Shown: positions 15,599 to 25,525, counted from the first letter of the stretch. The stretch is DNA of 64,000 nt from Microbacterium sp. HD4P20 (GCF_019449275.2 NZ_JAHZQZ020000018.1:1-64000), one strand, 5' to 3'. Notes: generated by a model not told the origin, from the letters alone. Program-made: numbers and translations.

Positions 15599-18355
15599 GT
15601 GTCAAAGGCAGCGTCACACGGCAAGAAGCTCGTCATCGTCGAGTCCCCGACGAAGATGAGGTCGATCCAGGGCTATCTCGGCGACGGCTACGAGGTTCTC
15701 AGCTCGGTCGGTCACATCCGCGATCTCGCGGACAAGCGCGACATCCCGGCCGACAAGAAGCAGGCGTACGGCAAGTACTCGATCGACATCGACAACGGCT
15801 TCGACCCCTACTACGTCGAAAGCGAGCGCGGCAAGAAGACCGTCGCCGAGCTCAAGCGCGCACTCAAGGGGGCGGACGAGCTCCTGCTCGCCACCGATGA
15901 AGACCGCGAGGGCGAGGCCATCGCGTGGCACCTTCTTCAGACCCTGAAGCCCAAGGTCCCGGTCAAGCGCATGGTGTTCCACGAGATCACCAAGGACGCC
16001 ATCCGCGCCGCCGTCGACAACACCCGCGAGCTCGACCTCGCGCTCGTCGATGCGCAGGAGACCCGCCGCATCCTCGACCGCCTCTACGGGTGGGACGTCA
16101 GCCCGGTCCTGTGGTTCAAGGTGCAGCAGGGCACCTCGGCCGGCCGAGTGCAGTCCGCAGCGACCCGTCTTGTGGTCGACCGCGAGCGTGAGCGCATGGC
16201 GTTCGTCTCGGCGTCCTACTGGGACATCGAGGCGCTGGCGGCACCGAACCGGCCGCAGGGCCTGGATGAGGCCTTCGCCACCCGGCTCGCACGTGTCGAC
16301 GGTGCCGCCCTGGCGCGCGGCACCGACTTCGACGATCGCGGTGAGCTGAAGAAGGCCGTCCTCGTCCTTGACGAAGCCCAGGTGCGCGAGCTCGCGACAG
16401 CCATCGAGGCTGCCGGTGAGGCATCCGTGTCCGCCCTCGAATCCAAGCCGGGTACCCGCAGTCCCAAGCCCCCGTTCACGACTTCGACCCTTCAGCAGGA
16501 GGCCGGTCGCAAGCTCTCGATGAGTGCGAAGCACGCCATGAGCGTCGCCCAGCGGCTCTATGAGAAGGGCTTCATCACCTATATGCGCACCGACTCGACG
16601 GCGTTGAGCGCGCAGGCCCTCAACGCGGCACGCGAGCAGGCCGTCGCCATGTACGGCGACAAGGCGGTGCCACCGAATCCCCGCACGTACCGCAGCAACA
16701 GCAAGAACGCGCAGGAGGCGCACGAGGCCATCCGGCCGTCGGGTGAGACCTTCCGCACGCCGGCGGACGTGTCGAACGAACTCGACCGCGACGAGCTGCG
16801 CCTGTACGACCTCATCTGGAAGCGCACGATGGCCAGCCAGATGTCGGACGCGAAGTACGAGACCACGACCGTGACCCTCGTCGTGGACGCCGGCGGTCGC
16901 CGCGCCGAGTTCACGGCATCCGGAACCGTCTACACCTTCAAGGGCTTCCTCGAGGCGTACGAAGAAGGCCGTGACGAGAAGCGCAGCGACGCCGACAAGG
17001 CCGACGACCAGTCGCTGCCGACCATGGCGGTGGGCGACGTGCTGCGCCTCAAGGAGGTCGAGCCGAAGGGTCATTCGACCAGCCCGAAGCCGCGCTACAC
17101 CGAGGCGAGCCTCGTGAAGGCGCTCGAAGAGAAGGGCATCGGTCGTCCGTCGACGTTCGCGAGCATCATCGACGTGATCCTCAACCGCGGCTATGTCACC
17201 AAGCGGGGACAGGCGCTCATCCCGAGCTGGCTGGCGTTCAGCGTCGTACGGCTGCTCGAGCAGCACTTCGCCGACCTTGTCGACTACGACTTCACCGCCG
17301 CCCTCGAAGACGACCTCGATGCGATCGCCCGCGGCGAGCAGAAGCGCGAAGACTGGCTGAAAGAGTTCTACTTCGGTTCCGACCAGCAGGTGGGCCTGCG
17401 CAACATCGTCGACAACCTCGGTGAGATCGACGCTCGCGCGCTGAACTCGACCCCGATCGGCGATGTCGCCACGCTGCGGTTCGGCAAGTACGGGCCGTAC
17501 CTCGAGGTGGCCGACAAGGAGAATCCGGATGCCGAGCCCCGGCGCGTCAACATTCCCGAGGATCTCGCGCCCGACGAGCTGACCCCCGAGCGCGCGCAGG
17601 ATCTCATCGACGCGCCCGTCGCCGGCGACCGTGTGCTGGGGGAGAACCCCGCGAACGGCAAGCTGGTGATTGTGAAGGACGGCCGCTTCGGTCCGTACGT
17701 GCAAGAGGCAGACCCGCCCGCTGAGGAGGAGATCGACGAAGCGACCGGTGAGGTCCGCCCGGTCGCCGAGCCTGTCGAAGCGCCTGCGGCCGACGGGACG
17801 CCGGCGCCGAAGAAGCGCGCCCCGAAGAAGGCACCCGCCGCCCCGAAGCCGCGCACGGCGTCGCTCTTCAAGTCGATGTCGGTCGACACTCTCGACCTCG
17901 AGACGGCGTTGCGCCTGCTCGATCTGCCCCGCGTGGTCGGCACCGATCCCGAGACGGGCGCCGAGATCACGGCACAGAACGGCCGGTATGGCCCGTACCT
18001 CAAGAAGGGCACGGACTCGCGCACGCTGCAGAGCGAGCAGCAGATCTTCGACATCACGCTCGACGAGGCGCTCGCCGTCTACGCGCAGCCCAAGTACGGT
18101 GCCCGTGGCGCGAGCTCGGCGCTGAAGGAGTTCGAGAACGATCCGACCAGCGGCAAGCCGATCAAGCTCAAGGACGGCCGATTCGGTCCGTACGTGACCG
18201 ACGGCGAGACCAATGCGACCATCCCGCGCGGCGAGGAGGCGATGGAGATCAGCTTCGAGCGCGCCGTGCAGCTGCTGGCAGATAAGCGGGCGAAGGGACC
18301 GGCCAAGCGTCCCGCGCGCAAGACCGCAGCCCGCAAGCCCGCGGCGAAGAAGTGA
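15599..18355 (+). CDS. topA: DNA topoisomerase I
   Basis: 918-residue type IA topoisomerase that relaxes negative supercoils. The TOPRIM domain (KKLVIVESPTK, and the acidic triad in ATDEDREGEAIAWHL) is followed by the catalytic core, with the active-site Tyr at residue 328 (GFITYMRTDST). Instead of zinc fingers, the C-terminus has actinobacterial FGPYV/RYGPY-type repeats and a Lys/Ala-rich basic tail. The GTG at 15599 follows AAAGGACG with 9-base spacing. It overlaps tmk by 4 bases (GTGA). Confidence 0.97.
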   Translation: MSKAASHGKKLVIVESPTKMRSIQGYLGDGYEVLSSVGHIRDLADKRDIPADKKQAYGKYSIDIDNGFDPYYVESERGKKTVAELKRALKGADELLLATDEDREGEAIAWHLLQTLKPKVPVKRMVFHEITKDAIRAAVDNTRELDLALVDAQETRRILDRLYGWDVSPVLWFKVQQGTSAGRVQSAATRLVVDRERERMAFVSASYWDIEALAAPNRPQGLDEAFATRLARVDGAALARGTDFDDRGELKKAVLVLDEAQVRELATAIEAAGEASVSALESKPGTRSPKPPFTTSTLQQEAGRKLSMSAKHAMSVAQRLYEKGFITYMRTDSTALSAQALNAAREQAVAMYGDKAVPPNPRTYRSNSKNAQEAHEAIRPSGETFRTPADVSNELDRDELRLYDLIWKRTMASQMSDAKYETTTVTLVVDAGGRRAEFTASGTVYTFKGFLEAYEEGRDEKRSDADKADDQSLPTMAVGDVLRLKEVEPKGHSTSPKPRYTEASLVKALEEKGIGRPSTFASIIDVILNRGYVTKRGQALIPSWLAFSVVRLLEQHFADLVDYDFTAALEDDLDAIARGEQKREDWLKEFYFGSDQQVGLRNIVDNLGEIDARALNSTPIGDVATLRFGKYGPYLEVADKENPDAEPRRVNIPEDLAPDELTPERAQDLIDAPVAGDRVLGENPANGKLVIVKDGRFGPYVQEADPPAEEEIDEATGEVRPVAEPVEAPAADGTPAPKKRAPKKAPAAPKPRTASLFKSMSVDTLDLETALRLLDLPRVVGTDPETGAEITAQNGRYGPYLKKGTDSRTLQSEQQIFDITLDEALAVYAQPKYGARGASSALKEFENDPTSGKPIKLKDGRFGPYVTDGETNATIPRGEEAMEISFERAVQLLADKRAKGPAKRPARKTAARKPAAKK

Positions 18356-18999
18356 CGGCATCCGCCGAGCCCTCGCCGGGTCGCGGGCTCTTCATCACCT
18401 TCGAGGGCGGCGACGGGACGGGCAAGACGACGCAGGCGAGCCTGCTCGAGACGTGGCTGACGGATGCCGGACGCACGGTGGTGCGCACGCGCGAGCCGGG
18501 CGGCACCGAAGTGGGACTCCTCGTCCGCGACATCGTGCTCCACCATCGCGGCGAGGTGTCTCCGCGCGCCGAGGCGCTGCTGTACGCGGCGGACCGCGCG
18601 CATCACGTCGAGACGGTCGTGCGGCCTGCGCTGGCGCGCGGTGAGGTCGTGATCCAGGACCGCTACCTCGACTCGTCGGTGGCGTACCAGGGTGCCGGGC
18701 GTGTGCTCGGCCGGGACGAGGTGCGCCAGCTGTCGCTGTGGGCGACCGAGGGCCTGCTGCCCGACCTGACGGTGCTGCTCGATCTCGATCCGGCCGCAGC
18801 CCGCGCCCGCCTGGACGCCGACGACAAGCCGTTCGACCGGCTCGAAGCCGAGAAGGAGTCATTCCACTCCCACGTGCGCGAGGAATTCCTGGCCCTCGCC
18901 GCGGCCGAACCCGACCGGTTCCTCGTGCTCGATGCCGCGCAGCATCCCGCCGAGCTTGCTGCCGCCGTGCGGGATCGGGTAGCAACGCTGCTCGCCTGA
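18352..18999 (+). CDS. tmk: thymidylate kinase
   Basis: 215-residue dTMP kinase that makes dTDP for DNA synthesis. The P-loop is FEGGDGTGKTTQ, the DRY-type substrate motif is QDRYLDSSVAYQGAGR, and the REPGGTEVG loop is present. The GTG start is coupled to the topA stop. Gene order topA-tmk-holB is typical of actinobacteria and places DNA-replication functions together. Confidence 0.95.
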   Translation: MTASAEPSPGRGLFITFEGGDGTGKTTQASLLETWLTDAGRTVVRTREPGGTEVGLLVRDIVLHHRGEVSPRAEALLYAADRAHHVETVVRPALARGEVVIQDRYLDSSVAYQGAGRVLGRDEVRQLSLWATEGLLPDLTVLLDLDPAAARARLDADDKPFDRLEAEKESFHSHVREEFLALAAAEPDRFLVLDAAQHPAELAAAVRDRVATLLA

Positions 19000-19058
19000 G
19001 TTCGCGCGTCACGCTGGCGCCGAACCCTCGGCGCGCGCCGAGCCGTGGCTGCGCCGAA

Positions 19059-19107
19059 CCGTCGCGAATGGCCGTTCCGGCGGTGTTCGAGCGGCCATTT
19101 GCGACGG
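19059..19107. repeat. 16-bp inverted repeat between tmk and holB
   Basis: CCGTCGCGAATGGCCG (19059-19074) and CGGCCATTTGCGACGG (19092-19107) are inverted copies with a single mismatch and a 17-base spacer. There is no T-tract. It could be an attenuating hairpin or a dispersed repeat unit; tmk ends at 18999 and holB is expressed from its own -10 box at 19188. Confidence 0.55.
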
Positions 19108-19200
19108 CTCGTGGTGCTGGGGGAGCGGCATGGGCGCGCGGATAGGTGACGCGGGAGAGCGGTGACGCGGGCGTCCGGGGCCGCGGATAGGCTGGGCGGC

Positions 19201-20418
19201 ATGGATCAGGTCGCCGCTGTCGCCCCGGTCCCTGCCGTTGCCCAGGCCTCCGGCGCCGCGGACGACACTCACGCGCTGCCGTGGGGCGCGGTGTGGGGCC
19301 AGGACGAGGCGGTCGCGACGCTGCGGGATGCGGCATCCGATCCGGCATCCCTCACCCACGCGTGGCTCATCACCGGCCCGCCGGGCTCGGGCCGCTCGAC
19401 GCTGGCGTACGCGTTCGCCGCGGCATTGATCGCCGATCCCGCGGACGGTGCCGGCACCGAGCGCACGATGCACCAGGTGCTCGCGGGCACCCACCCCGAC
19501 CTGACAGCGCTGCGCACCGAGGGCGTCATCATCTCGATCAAGGACGCCCGCGCCCTCGTCGAGCGCTCGTACTTCTCGCCGTCCCTCGGCCGGTACCGCG
19601 TGATCGTCATGGAAGACGCCGATCGCATGGCCGAGCGCACCTCCAACGTGCTGCTGAAGGCGCTCGAAGAGCCGCCCGAGCGCACCGTATGGGTGCTGTG
19701 CGCGCCCAGCGACGCCGACCTTCTGCCCACGATCCGCTCGCGGGTGCGCACCCTTCGCCTGCGTGAGCCCGACATCGACGACGTCGCCAGGCTGATCGTG
19801 CAGCGCACCGGCGCCGACCCTGCGGTCGCCGAACAGTCCGCCCGCCACGCCCAGCGTCACATCGGCATGGCCCAGAGACTGGCGACGGATGCTGCGGCCC
19901 GCAGCCGTCGCGACGCCACGCTGCGCGCCGTGCTCGGGGTGCGGGGCGTGGGCGACGCGGTCGAGGTCGCAGGAACGATCGTCGCGGCGGCGACCGAGGA
20001 CGCGAAGGCACTGACCGCGGAGCGCGACGAGGCGGAGCGATCGAGCCTGCTGCACACCCTCGGGATCGCCGAGGGCGGCGCCGTGCCGCCGTCGGTGCGC
20101 TCCCAGCTCTCCGCCCTCGAGGACGAGCAGAAGCGCCGGGCCACCCGCAGTCTGCGCGACGGCATCGACCGCGTGCTCACCGACCTCGAGTCGATGTTCC
20201 GCGACGTGCTGATGCTGCAGTTCGGACGCGGTGACACGATCATCAATCGTGAGCTCGCCGCCGATCTGCATGCACTGGCGGCGGCCTGGAGTGCCGAGCG
20301 AACCCTGACCGTCGTCGATCGCATCGGCGAGACGCGCGAGAACGTCGAACTCAACGCCGCGCCGATTCTGGCGCTCGAAAGCATGCTCATCACCGTTGCC
20401 AGCGGAAGGACCCCGTGA
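19201..20418 (+). CDS. holB: DNA polymerase III subunit delta-prime
   Basis: 405-residue AAA+ clamp-loader subunit that helps load the sliding clamp. The P-loop-like GPPGSGRSTLAYAFA is followed by a DEAD-like VIVMEDADRM and sensor region (SNVLLKALEEPP). ATG 19201 lies 7 bases after TAGGCT (19188-19193), indicating a leaderless transcript; longer frames upstream lack support. The stop overlaps the next GTG (GTGA), coupling it to the secreted peptidase, the same order as SCO3541-SlpD in Streptomyces. Confidence 0.9.
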   Translation: MDQVAAVAPVPAVAQASGAADDTHALPWGAVWGQDEAVATLRDAASDPASLTHAWLITGPPGSGRSTLAYAFAAALIADPADGAGTERTMHQVLAGTHPDLTALRTEGVIISIKDARALVERSYFSPSLGRYRVIVMEDADRMAERTSNVLLKALEEPPERTVWVLCAPSDADLLPTIRSRVRTLRLREPDIDDVARLIVQRTGADPAVAEQSARHAQRHIGMAQRLATDAAARSRRDATLRAVLGVRGVGDAVEVAGTIVAAATEDAKALTAERDEAERSSLLHTLGIAEGGAVPPSVRSQLSALEDEQKRRATRSLRDGIDRVLTDLESMFRDVLMLQFGRGDTIINRELAADLHALAAAWSAERTLTVVDRIGETRENVELNAAPILALESMLITVASGRTP

Positions 20419-21989
20419 ACCCGACTCGTCCTCGCCGAAGCGTCCGAGCCCGCCGATTCGGACGGCTCGGGGCTCTCATCGCGGGCCTCGCCGCGGCGTC
20501 CGTCGTCCTCAGCGGATGCCTGTACACGATGATCCCCGAGTCGGCCCCGCGGCCGACGAGCAGCAAGTCGCCGAATACCGACGGAGTCTCGGCCGAGCTG
20601 CTGCCCTTCTACGAGCAGAATCTCGAATGGACCGACTGCGGCGGCTTCGACTGCACCACCGTGGCTGCGCCGCTGGACTGGACCGACCCGGGCGCCGGAG
20701 AGATCGAGCTCTCGGTCATCCGCAGCCGCGCAGAGGGCGGAGCCGAGCCGATCGGGTCGCTGCTGACCAACCCCGGCGGCCCGGGCGCGAGCGGCGTGGG
20801 ACTGATCCGTGACTCGCTGTCGTTCGCCGTCGGCGACGCCCTGCGCGAGCGGTTCGACGTCATCGGGTTCGACCCGCGCGGTGTCGGCGAGTCCACCGCG
20901 GTGCGCTGCTACGACGCGGCCGACATGGATGCGTATCTGTTCGGCATCCCCGAGGGCGAGCGCGGAACGGATGCGTGGTCGGATGAGCTGCTCGACCGTC
21001 ACGCCGACTTCGCCGCGGCCTGCGACGCAGGCAGTGACGGGATCCTGCCCTTCATCACGACCGAGAACGCCGCGCGCGACATGGATCTGCTGCGCGCGGT
21101 GCTCGGCGACACCGAGCTGAACTACCTCGGATACTCGTACGGCACGTTCCTGGGAGCCACGTACGCCAAGCTCTATCCGGAGCGGGTCGGCCGCCTCGTG
21201 CTCGATGGTGCGATCGATCCTGCGATCCCGAGCCTCGATGTCGGCATCACGCAGGGCATCGGGTTCGAGTCGGCGTTGCGCGCGTACATGGCCAGCTGTC
21301 TCGAAGACGACGAGTGCCCGTTCCGTGGCTCGGTCGACGAGGCCATGGCCGACCTGGGCACGCTGCTGGCCGCCGTCGACCGCGACCCCATCGCAAACGC
21401 CGACGGTCGTATGCTCGGCGCCGATTCCCTCCTGACCGCGATCATCGCCGCGCTGTATTCGCAGGACAGCTGGAGCTTCTTGACCGCCGCGCTCACGGAT
21501 GTGCTCGCGGGCGACGCGGGCGTGGCGTTCCAGCTCGCCGACTTCTACTACAACCGTTCGGAGGGCGTCTACCTCGACAACTCCACCGAGGCGTTCCGCG
21601 CGTACAACTGCATGGACTACCCGCTGGACTCGACGCCGGAGGAGGAGGCCGCGGCCGAAGCGCTGCTGGGGGCCGAGGCGCCGACGGTCGCCCCGTACTG
21701 GATCGGACCCGACCCGTGCGAGGTGTGGCCGTACCCGGCCACCGGCGTCCGGGAGCCGATCGCCGCCGAGGGCGCGGCGCCCATCGTCGTGGTCGGCACG
21801 ACGAACGATCCCGCCACGCCATACTCATGGTCGGTGTCGCTGGCGGAGCAGCTCGAGTCGGGCGTCCTGGTCACGCGAGTCGGCGAGGGGCACACCGGCT
21901 ACAACAAGGGCAACGCGTGCGTCGACGGCGCCGTCGAGTCGTACCTCATCGCGGGCATCGTCCCCGAGGACGGGCTGCGCTGCGAGTAG
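20415..21989 (+). CDS. secreted alpha/beta hydrolase, tripeptidyl aminopeptidase-like lipoprotein
   Basis: 524-residue exported serine hydrolase of the Slp/TAP family, which removes short peptides from protein N-termini. It has a lipoprotein signal with lipobox LSGC near residue 35. The fold then shows LLTNPGGPGASG (oxyanion region), the nucleophile in GYSYGTFLG, Asp in GTTNDPATPYSW and His in EGHTGY, completing the triad. A TAP-like C-terminal segment is present. The GTG start overlaps holB. It likely works at the outer face of the membrane; exact substrates are unknown. Confidence 0.85.
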   Translation: MNPTRPRRSVRARRFGRLGALIAGLAAASVVLSGCLYTMIPESAPRPTSSKSPNTDGVSAELLPFYEQNLEWTDCGGFDCTTVAAPLDWTDPGAGEIELSVIRSRAEGGAEPIGSLLTNPGGPGASGVGLIRDSLSFAVGDALRERFDVIGFDPRGVGESTAVRCYDAADMDAYLFGIPEGERGTDAWSDELLDRHADFAAACDAGSDGILPFITTENAARDMDLLRAVLGDTELNYLGYSYGTFLGATYAKLYPERVGRLVLDGAIDPAIPSLDVGITQGIGFESALRAYMASCLEDDECPFRGSVDEAMADLGTLLAAVDRDPIANADGRMLGADSLLTAIIAALYSQDSWSFLTAALTDVLAGDAGVAFQLADFYYNRSEGVYLDNSTEAFRAYNCMDYPLDSTPEEEAAAEALLGAEAPTVAPYWIGPDPCEVWPYPATGVREPIAAEGAAPIVVVGTTNDPATPYSWSVSLAEQLESGVLVTRVGEGHTGYNKGNACVDGAVESYLIAGIVPEDGLRCE

Positions 21990-21997
21990 CAGCGATG

Positions 21998-22032
21998 GAG
22001 GGGAGGGTGGATGCCGCAGCATCCGTCCCCTC
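21998..22032. terminator. bidirectional terminator hairpin
   Basis: GAGGGGA (21998-22004) pairs with TCCCCTC (22026-22032), with inner arms GGATGC and GCATCC. It lies between the convergent hydrolase and metI genes. Confidence 0.7.
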
Positions 22033-22044
22033 TCGATGCGGTGA

Positions 22045-22704
22045 TCAGCGGCGCAGCACGCGGCGTGCGAGGGCGTTGCCGAGGAACTGCACCGCCTGCA
22101 CCAGCACGATGATGACAAGCACCGCGGCCCACGTGACCCAGGGGTTGAACTGCTTGAAGCCGTAGACGATCGCGAATTCGCCGAGCCCGCCGGCCGCGAC
22201 CGCGCCGGCGATCGCCGTCATGTCGACGAGCGCGACCACGATGAATGTGTAGCCGAGGATCAACGGGCCGAGCGCTTCGCGGGGGAGCAGCCGGAACAGG
22301 ATGCGCGTGCGGCTCGCACCGCTGGCACGTGCGGCCTCGATGACGCCGGGCCGGACGGTGAGCAGGTTCTGCTCGACGATGCGGCTGATGGCGAAGAGGG
22401 AGGCGATCGTGATGGCGAAGATGCCGAACTCCGGGCCGATGCCGGGAATTCCCAGACCGCGCGCGAGCGGCTGGACCGCCGCGAGCAGGATCACGAACGG
22501 GATCGGGCGGAAGAAGTTGACGATCACGTTCAGCACTGCGAACAGCGCTCGGTTTGGAAAGAGACTGCCCGCCCGCGTGGCATAGAGCGCCAGTCCGACC
22601 AGGAGGCCTCCGAGACCACCGAGCAGCAGGCTGAATGACACGACGTACAGCGTCTCGGCGGTGGCGGCCCACAGCTCCGGCAGCAGGTCGACGAGCCTAT
22701 CCAC
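22045..22704 (-). CDS. metI: methionine ABC transporter permease
   Basis: 219-residue inner-membrane permease with about five hydrophobic helices. The EAA-type loop (EAARASGASRTRILFRLLPREALGPL) contacts MetN, and FFRPIPFVILL is characteristic of MetI. It overlaps metN by 8 bases and is the last gene of the metQNI unit. Confidence 0.93.
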   Translation of the reverse strand: MDRLVDLLPELWAATAETLYVVSFSLLLGGLGGLLVGLALYATRAGSLFPNRALFAVLNVIVNFFRPIPFVILLAAVQPLARGLGIPGIGPEFGIFAITIASLFAISRIVEQNLLTVRPGVIEAARASGASRTRILFRLLPREALGPLILGYTFIVVALVDMTAIAGAVAAGGLGEFAIVYGFKQFNPWVTWAAVLVIIVLVQAVQFLGNALARRVLRR

Positions 22705-23734
22705 GGACGTCCTCCTCGCTCAGCGGCGCGAACGCGGTGGCCGCCTCGATCGCCCGCTGCACGGCATGCGCGTCTCCGGTCAGCGCGAGGGTGAGGTGCC
22801 CGAACACGCGCCCGCGAATGTCGTTGATCCCCCCGTGGATCAGCTCGAAGCGCGCGCCGTGCGACGACAGCGCCGCGAAGATGTCGGCCTGGGTGGCGTC
22901 GCCGTCGCGGACGGTGAAGGTGACGATCCGGCCGGGGTGTCGTTCGCGCAGGGTACGCAGCTGCTCGCCGGCCGGCACGTCCTCGATGATGCTCGCCACG
23001 AAGCGCCGCGTCGCGGCGTGCTGAGGCGCAGAGAGCACGTCGAAGACCTCGCCGCTCTCGATGATGCGGCCGCCGTCCATCACGATCACCCGATCCGCGA
23101 GGGTGCGGATGACGTCCATCTCGTGGGTGATGACGAGGATTGTGACGCCCAGCTCCTGGTTGACGCGCTTCAGCAGCGCGAGCACCTCTTGCGTGGTGTC
23201 GGGGTCCAGCGCGCTCGTCGCCTCGTCGGCGAGCAGGATGCGGGGGCTGGTCGCGAGGGCGCGCGCGATGCCGACGCGCTGCTTCTGGCCGCCGGACAGC
23301 TGCTCGGGGTAGCTGCGCGCCTTGTCGACGAGCCCGACGAAGCGCAGCAGCTCGCCGACACGTGCCGCGATCTCGGTTCGAGGACGCCCGGCGATCTCGA
23401 GCGGGTACGCCACGTTCCCCGCGACCGTGCGCGAGTCGAACAGATTGAACTGCTGGAAGATCATGCCGATGTCGCCGCGCAGAGCCCGCAGCTCTCGTTC
23501 CCGCAGGCGCGTGATGTCGACGCCGTCGATCTCGACGGTGCCGGCCGTCGGCATCTCAAGTGCGTTGACCAGGCGCAGCACGGTGCTCTTGCCCGCGCCG
23601 GAGTAGCCGATGACGCCGCAGATTTCGCCGGCGGCCACCGACAGTGACACATCGTCGACGGCGACCACGCCATCGGCGCCTTTGCCGGGCGGGGGATAGG
23701 TCTTGCTGACGCCGGTGAGGCGGATGAGGCTCAT
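22697..23734 (-). CDS. metN: methionine ABC transporter ATP-binding protein
   Basis: 345-residue ATPase energising methionine import. Walker A is GYSGAGKST, the signature is LSGGQKQRVGIARAL, and Walker B is ILLADEATSALD with H-loop ITHEMD. The C-terminal ACT-like NIL domain (about 265-340) is present; in E. coli this domain senses methionine and blocks transport. ATG 23734 follows GAGGAG. Confidence 0.95.
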   Translation of the reverse strand: MSLIRLTGVSKTYPPPGKGADGVVAVDDVSLSVAAGEICGVIGYSGAGKSTVLRLVNALEMPTAGTVEIDGVDITRLRERELRALRGDIGMIFQQFNLFDSRTVAGNVAYPLEIAGRPRTEIAARVGELLRFVGLVDKARSYPEQLSGGQKQRVGIARALATSPRILLADEATSALDPDTTQEVLALLKRVNQELGVTILVITHEMDVIRTLADRVIVMDGGRIIESGEVFDVLSAPQHAATRRFVASIIEDVPAGEQLRTLRERHPGRIVTFTVRDGDATQADIFAALSSHGARFELIHGGINDIRGRVFGHLTLALTGDAHAVQRAIEAATAFAPLSEEDVRG

Positions 23735-23810
23735 GCTGCTGCTCCTCGGGCGGGAAGCGCGGGTGCGGCCCGATGGCGGGTATCGCCGACCGGGCCGCAC
23801 GCAGGCGGGA

Positions 23811-24698
23811 TCACTGGTGGTCGCGCGTGGCTTCCTCGACCTCGGTGAGCGAGGCGACGAGGTCGTCGACGGGGGTCTGAACGAGGACGGCGGTGCCACC
23901 GGATGCCTCGACCACGCCATCCAGGATCTCCTGGGTCTGCTGGTAGATCTCGACGAGCTTGAGGTAGGTCGGGTTGTCGGCGTCCTCCGCCTTCGCGGCG
24001 AAGATGTTGATGTAGGGAATCGCCGCGGGGTCCGCGGGGTCGTCCTGGGCGATCGCGTCATCGGCGGACAGCCCCGCGTCGGCGAGGAAGTCGTTGTTGA
24101 CGATCGCGGCCGCGACATCGGGCAGCGAGGTCGCGGTGAACGACGCCTCGAGGGCTTCGACCGTGACCTTGGACTCGGGGAGCACGTCGGCCACGGTGGA
24201 GAAGATCGACCCGCCGTCCTCGAGTTCGACGAGCCCGGCCGACTGCAGCACGAGCAGGCCGCGGGCCTGGTTGGACTCGTCGTTGGGGACGGCGACGGTC
24301 GCCCCCTCCGGGATGTCGTCGACCGACGCGTACTGCGTGGAGTACAGGCCGAGCGGATAGATCGCCGTGGAGCCGATGGGCTGCAGGTCGTCGTCGCTGT
24401 TGACGTTGTAGGTCGCGAGGTAGATGACGTGCTGGAACTGGTTGAGGTCGAGCTCGTCGGCAGCCAGGGCGGGGTTGGGCTGCGTGTACTCGGTGAAGTT
24501 CACGATCTCGACCTCGATGCCTTCGGCGGCGGCCGTCTCGGTGAACGTCTCCCAGTAGGCGTCGCCGGAGTTGACGACACCGATGCGCACGACTTCCGCG
24601 GAATCCGAGCCCGATTCAGCGCCGGCGCCGGCGCACCCGGCGAGGAGGACGACGAGGGGAAGGGCGAGTGCCGCGGCGGATACGAACTTCTTGGACAT
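23811..24698 (-). CDS. metQ: methionine-binding lipoprotein (NLPA family)
   Basis: 295-residue substrate-binding lipoprotein for MetNI. The signal peptide ends in lipobox LLAGC; the family landmarks are NFTEYTQPNPALAADELDLNQFQH and PLGLYSTQY, and ligand-loop segments such as VAVPNDESNQARGL. ATG 24698 follows GGGAG. A -10-like TATCGT lies upstream. I see no SAM riboswitch fold in the 260 bases before it. Confidence 0.93.
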   Translation of the reverse strand: MSKKFVSAAALALPLVVLLAGCAGAGAESGSDSAEVVRIGVVNSGDAYWETFTETAAAEGIEVEIVNFTEYTQPNPALAADELDLNQFQHVIYLATYNVNSDDDLQPIGSTAIYPLGLYSTQYASVDDIPEGATVAVPNDESNQARGLLVLQSAGLVELEDGGSIFSTVADVLPESKVTVEALEASFTATSLPDVAAAIVNNDFLADAGLSADDAIAQDDPADPAAIPYINIFAAKAEDADNPTYLKLVEIYQQTQEILDGVVEASGGTAVLVQTPVDDLVASLTEVEEATRDHQ

Positions 24699-24958
24699 GT
24701 GTGCTCCCGTGGATCGATGGCCCGGAGACGATAGGCGGTCGACCGCCGGCGCGATCCTCGGACCGCGCTCGCTGCATCGCGGACCGGATACGAACCTATG
24801 CGGGGCCGGACGCGGCTTCGAAGTCGCACGTAACACGTCGACACCGAGTTCCGTCGTGGACGACACGGCGTTCATCAGCCGAGGTGCACCGCCGCGCGGT
24901 TCGCGAGCGTCTTCGCGAGGCTGTAAGATCGTTGATCGTGCACGCGCAAGCGCGGCGC

Positions 24959-25031
24959 GCCACCTTAGCTCAGTCGGCAGAGCGATTCACTCGTAATGAA
25001 TAGGTCAAGGGTTCGATTCCCTTAGGTGGCT
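24959..25031 (+). tRNA. tRNA-Thr (anticodon CGT)
   Basis: Complete cloverleaf: acceptor GCCACCT pairs with AGGTGGC, D arm GCTC...GAGC, anticodon arm ATTCA-CTCGTAA-TGAAT giving CGT, T arm AAGGG-TTCGATT-CCCTT, discriminator T. No CCA is encoded. Confidence 0.95.
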
Positions 25032-25108
25032 CTGAACCGGAAGCGGCCGCGCAGTTCCCAGGGACGGCAGCGCGGCCGTTCTCCGTATCGCAAGGACGGT
25101 GGTGCACG

Positions 25109-25507
25109 GTGCCGGAGCACGCGATCGACGCCATCGTCGAGATCTTCTCCTGGGCCGGGTTCGGTCTGGGCGCCCTGTTCGCGGGAATCGCGCTGGTGAT
25201 GTATCTGCTCGACGGCACGTGGGTCCCGACGCGTGCGGTGCTCGAAGATACCGAGCACGGTCATGTCGCGCGCTGGTTCGACGAAGACGGGAACGTGAAC
25301 GAGGCCTCTCTCACGCGCGAGCAGGAGCACGAGATCGGCCGGAAGGACATGGCCGACGTCTTCTATCGGCGCGGCGCCCGCAACCGGATGCGGCTGACGC
25401 AGCGCTCGCCCGCCGTTCGGGCGGTGGCACTCCTGGCCGTGGGCCTGCTCACGGTGGGGGCCCTTTCGCTGATCGCGTCTCTCGTCCTGCTGTTCGTTCG
25501 CGGCTGA
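25109..25507 (+). CDS. small two-helix membrane protein, unknown function
   Basis: 132-residue protein. A transmembrane helix lies near 12-34 and a second near 105-130; between them is an acidic, soluble loop (DEDGNVNEASLTREQEHEIGRKDMADVFYRRG). GTG 25109 is preceded by AAGGACGG. GC3 bias supports it as real. It is not recognised as any named family and stands alone between tRNA-Thr and the convergent EamA gene. Confidence 0.7.
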   Translation: MPEHAIDAIVEIFSWAGFGLGALFAGIALVMYLLDGTWVPTRAVLEDTEHGHVARWFDEDGNVNEASLTREQEHEIGRKDMADVFYRRGARNRMRLTQRSPAVRAVALLAVGLLTVGALSLIASLVLLFVRG

Positions 25508-25525
25508 GCTCGGACCCGGCGTCGC

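Noticed and set aside
15614..18361. 915-codon open frame on the minus strand across topA
   Set aside because: It is the antisense shadow of topA created by high GC3; no family motifs, no RBS, and topA is complete.
24699..24958. SAM riboswitch upstream of metQ
   Set aside because: I find no conserved SAM-binding helices or terminator; only an RBS and a -10-like box.
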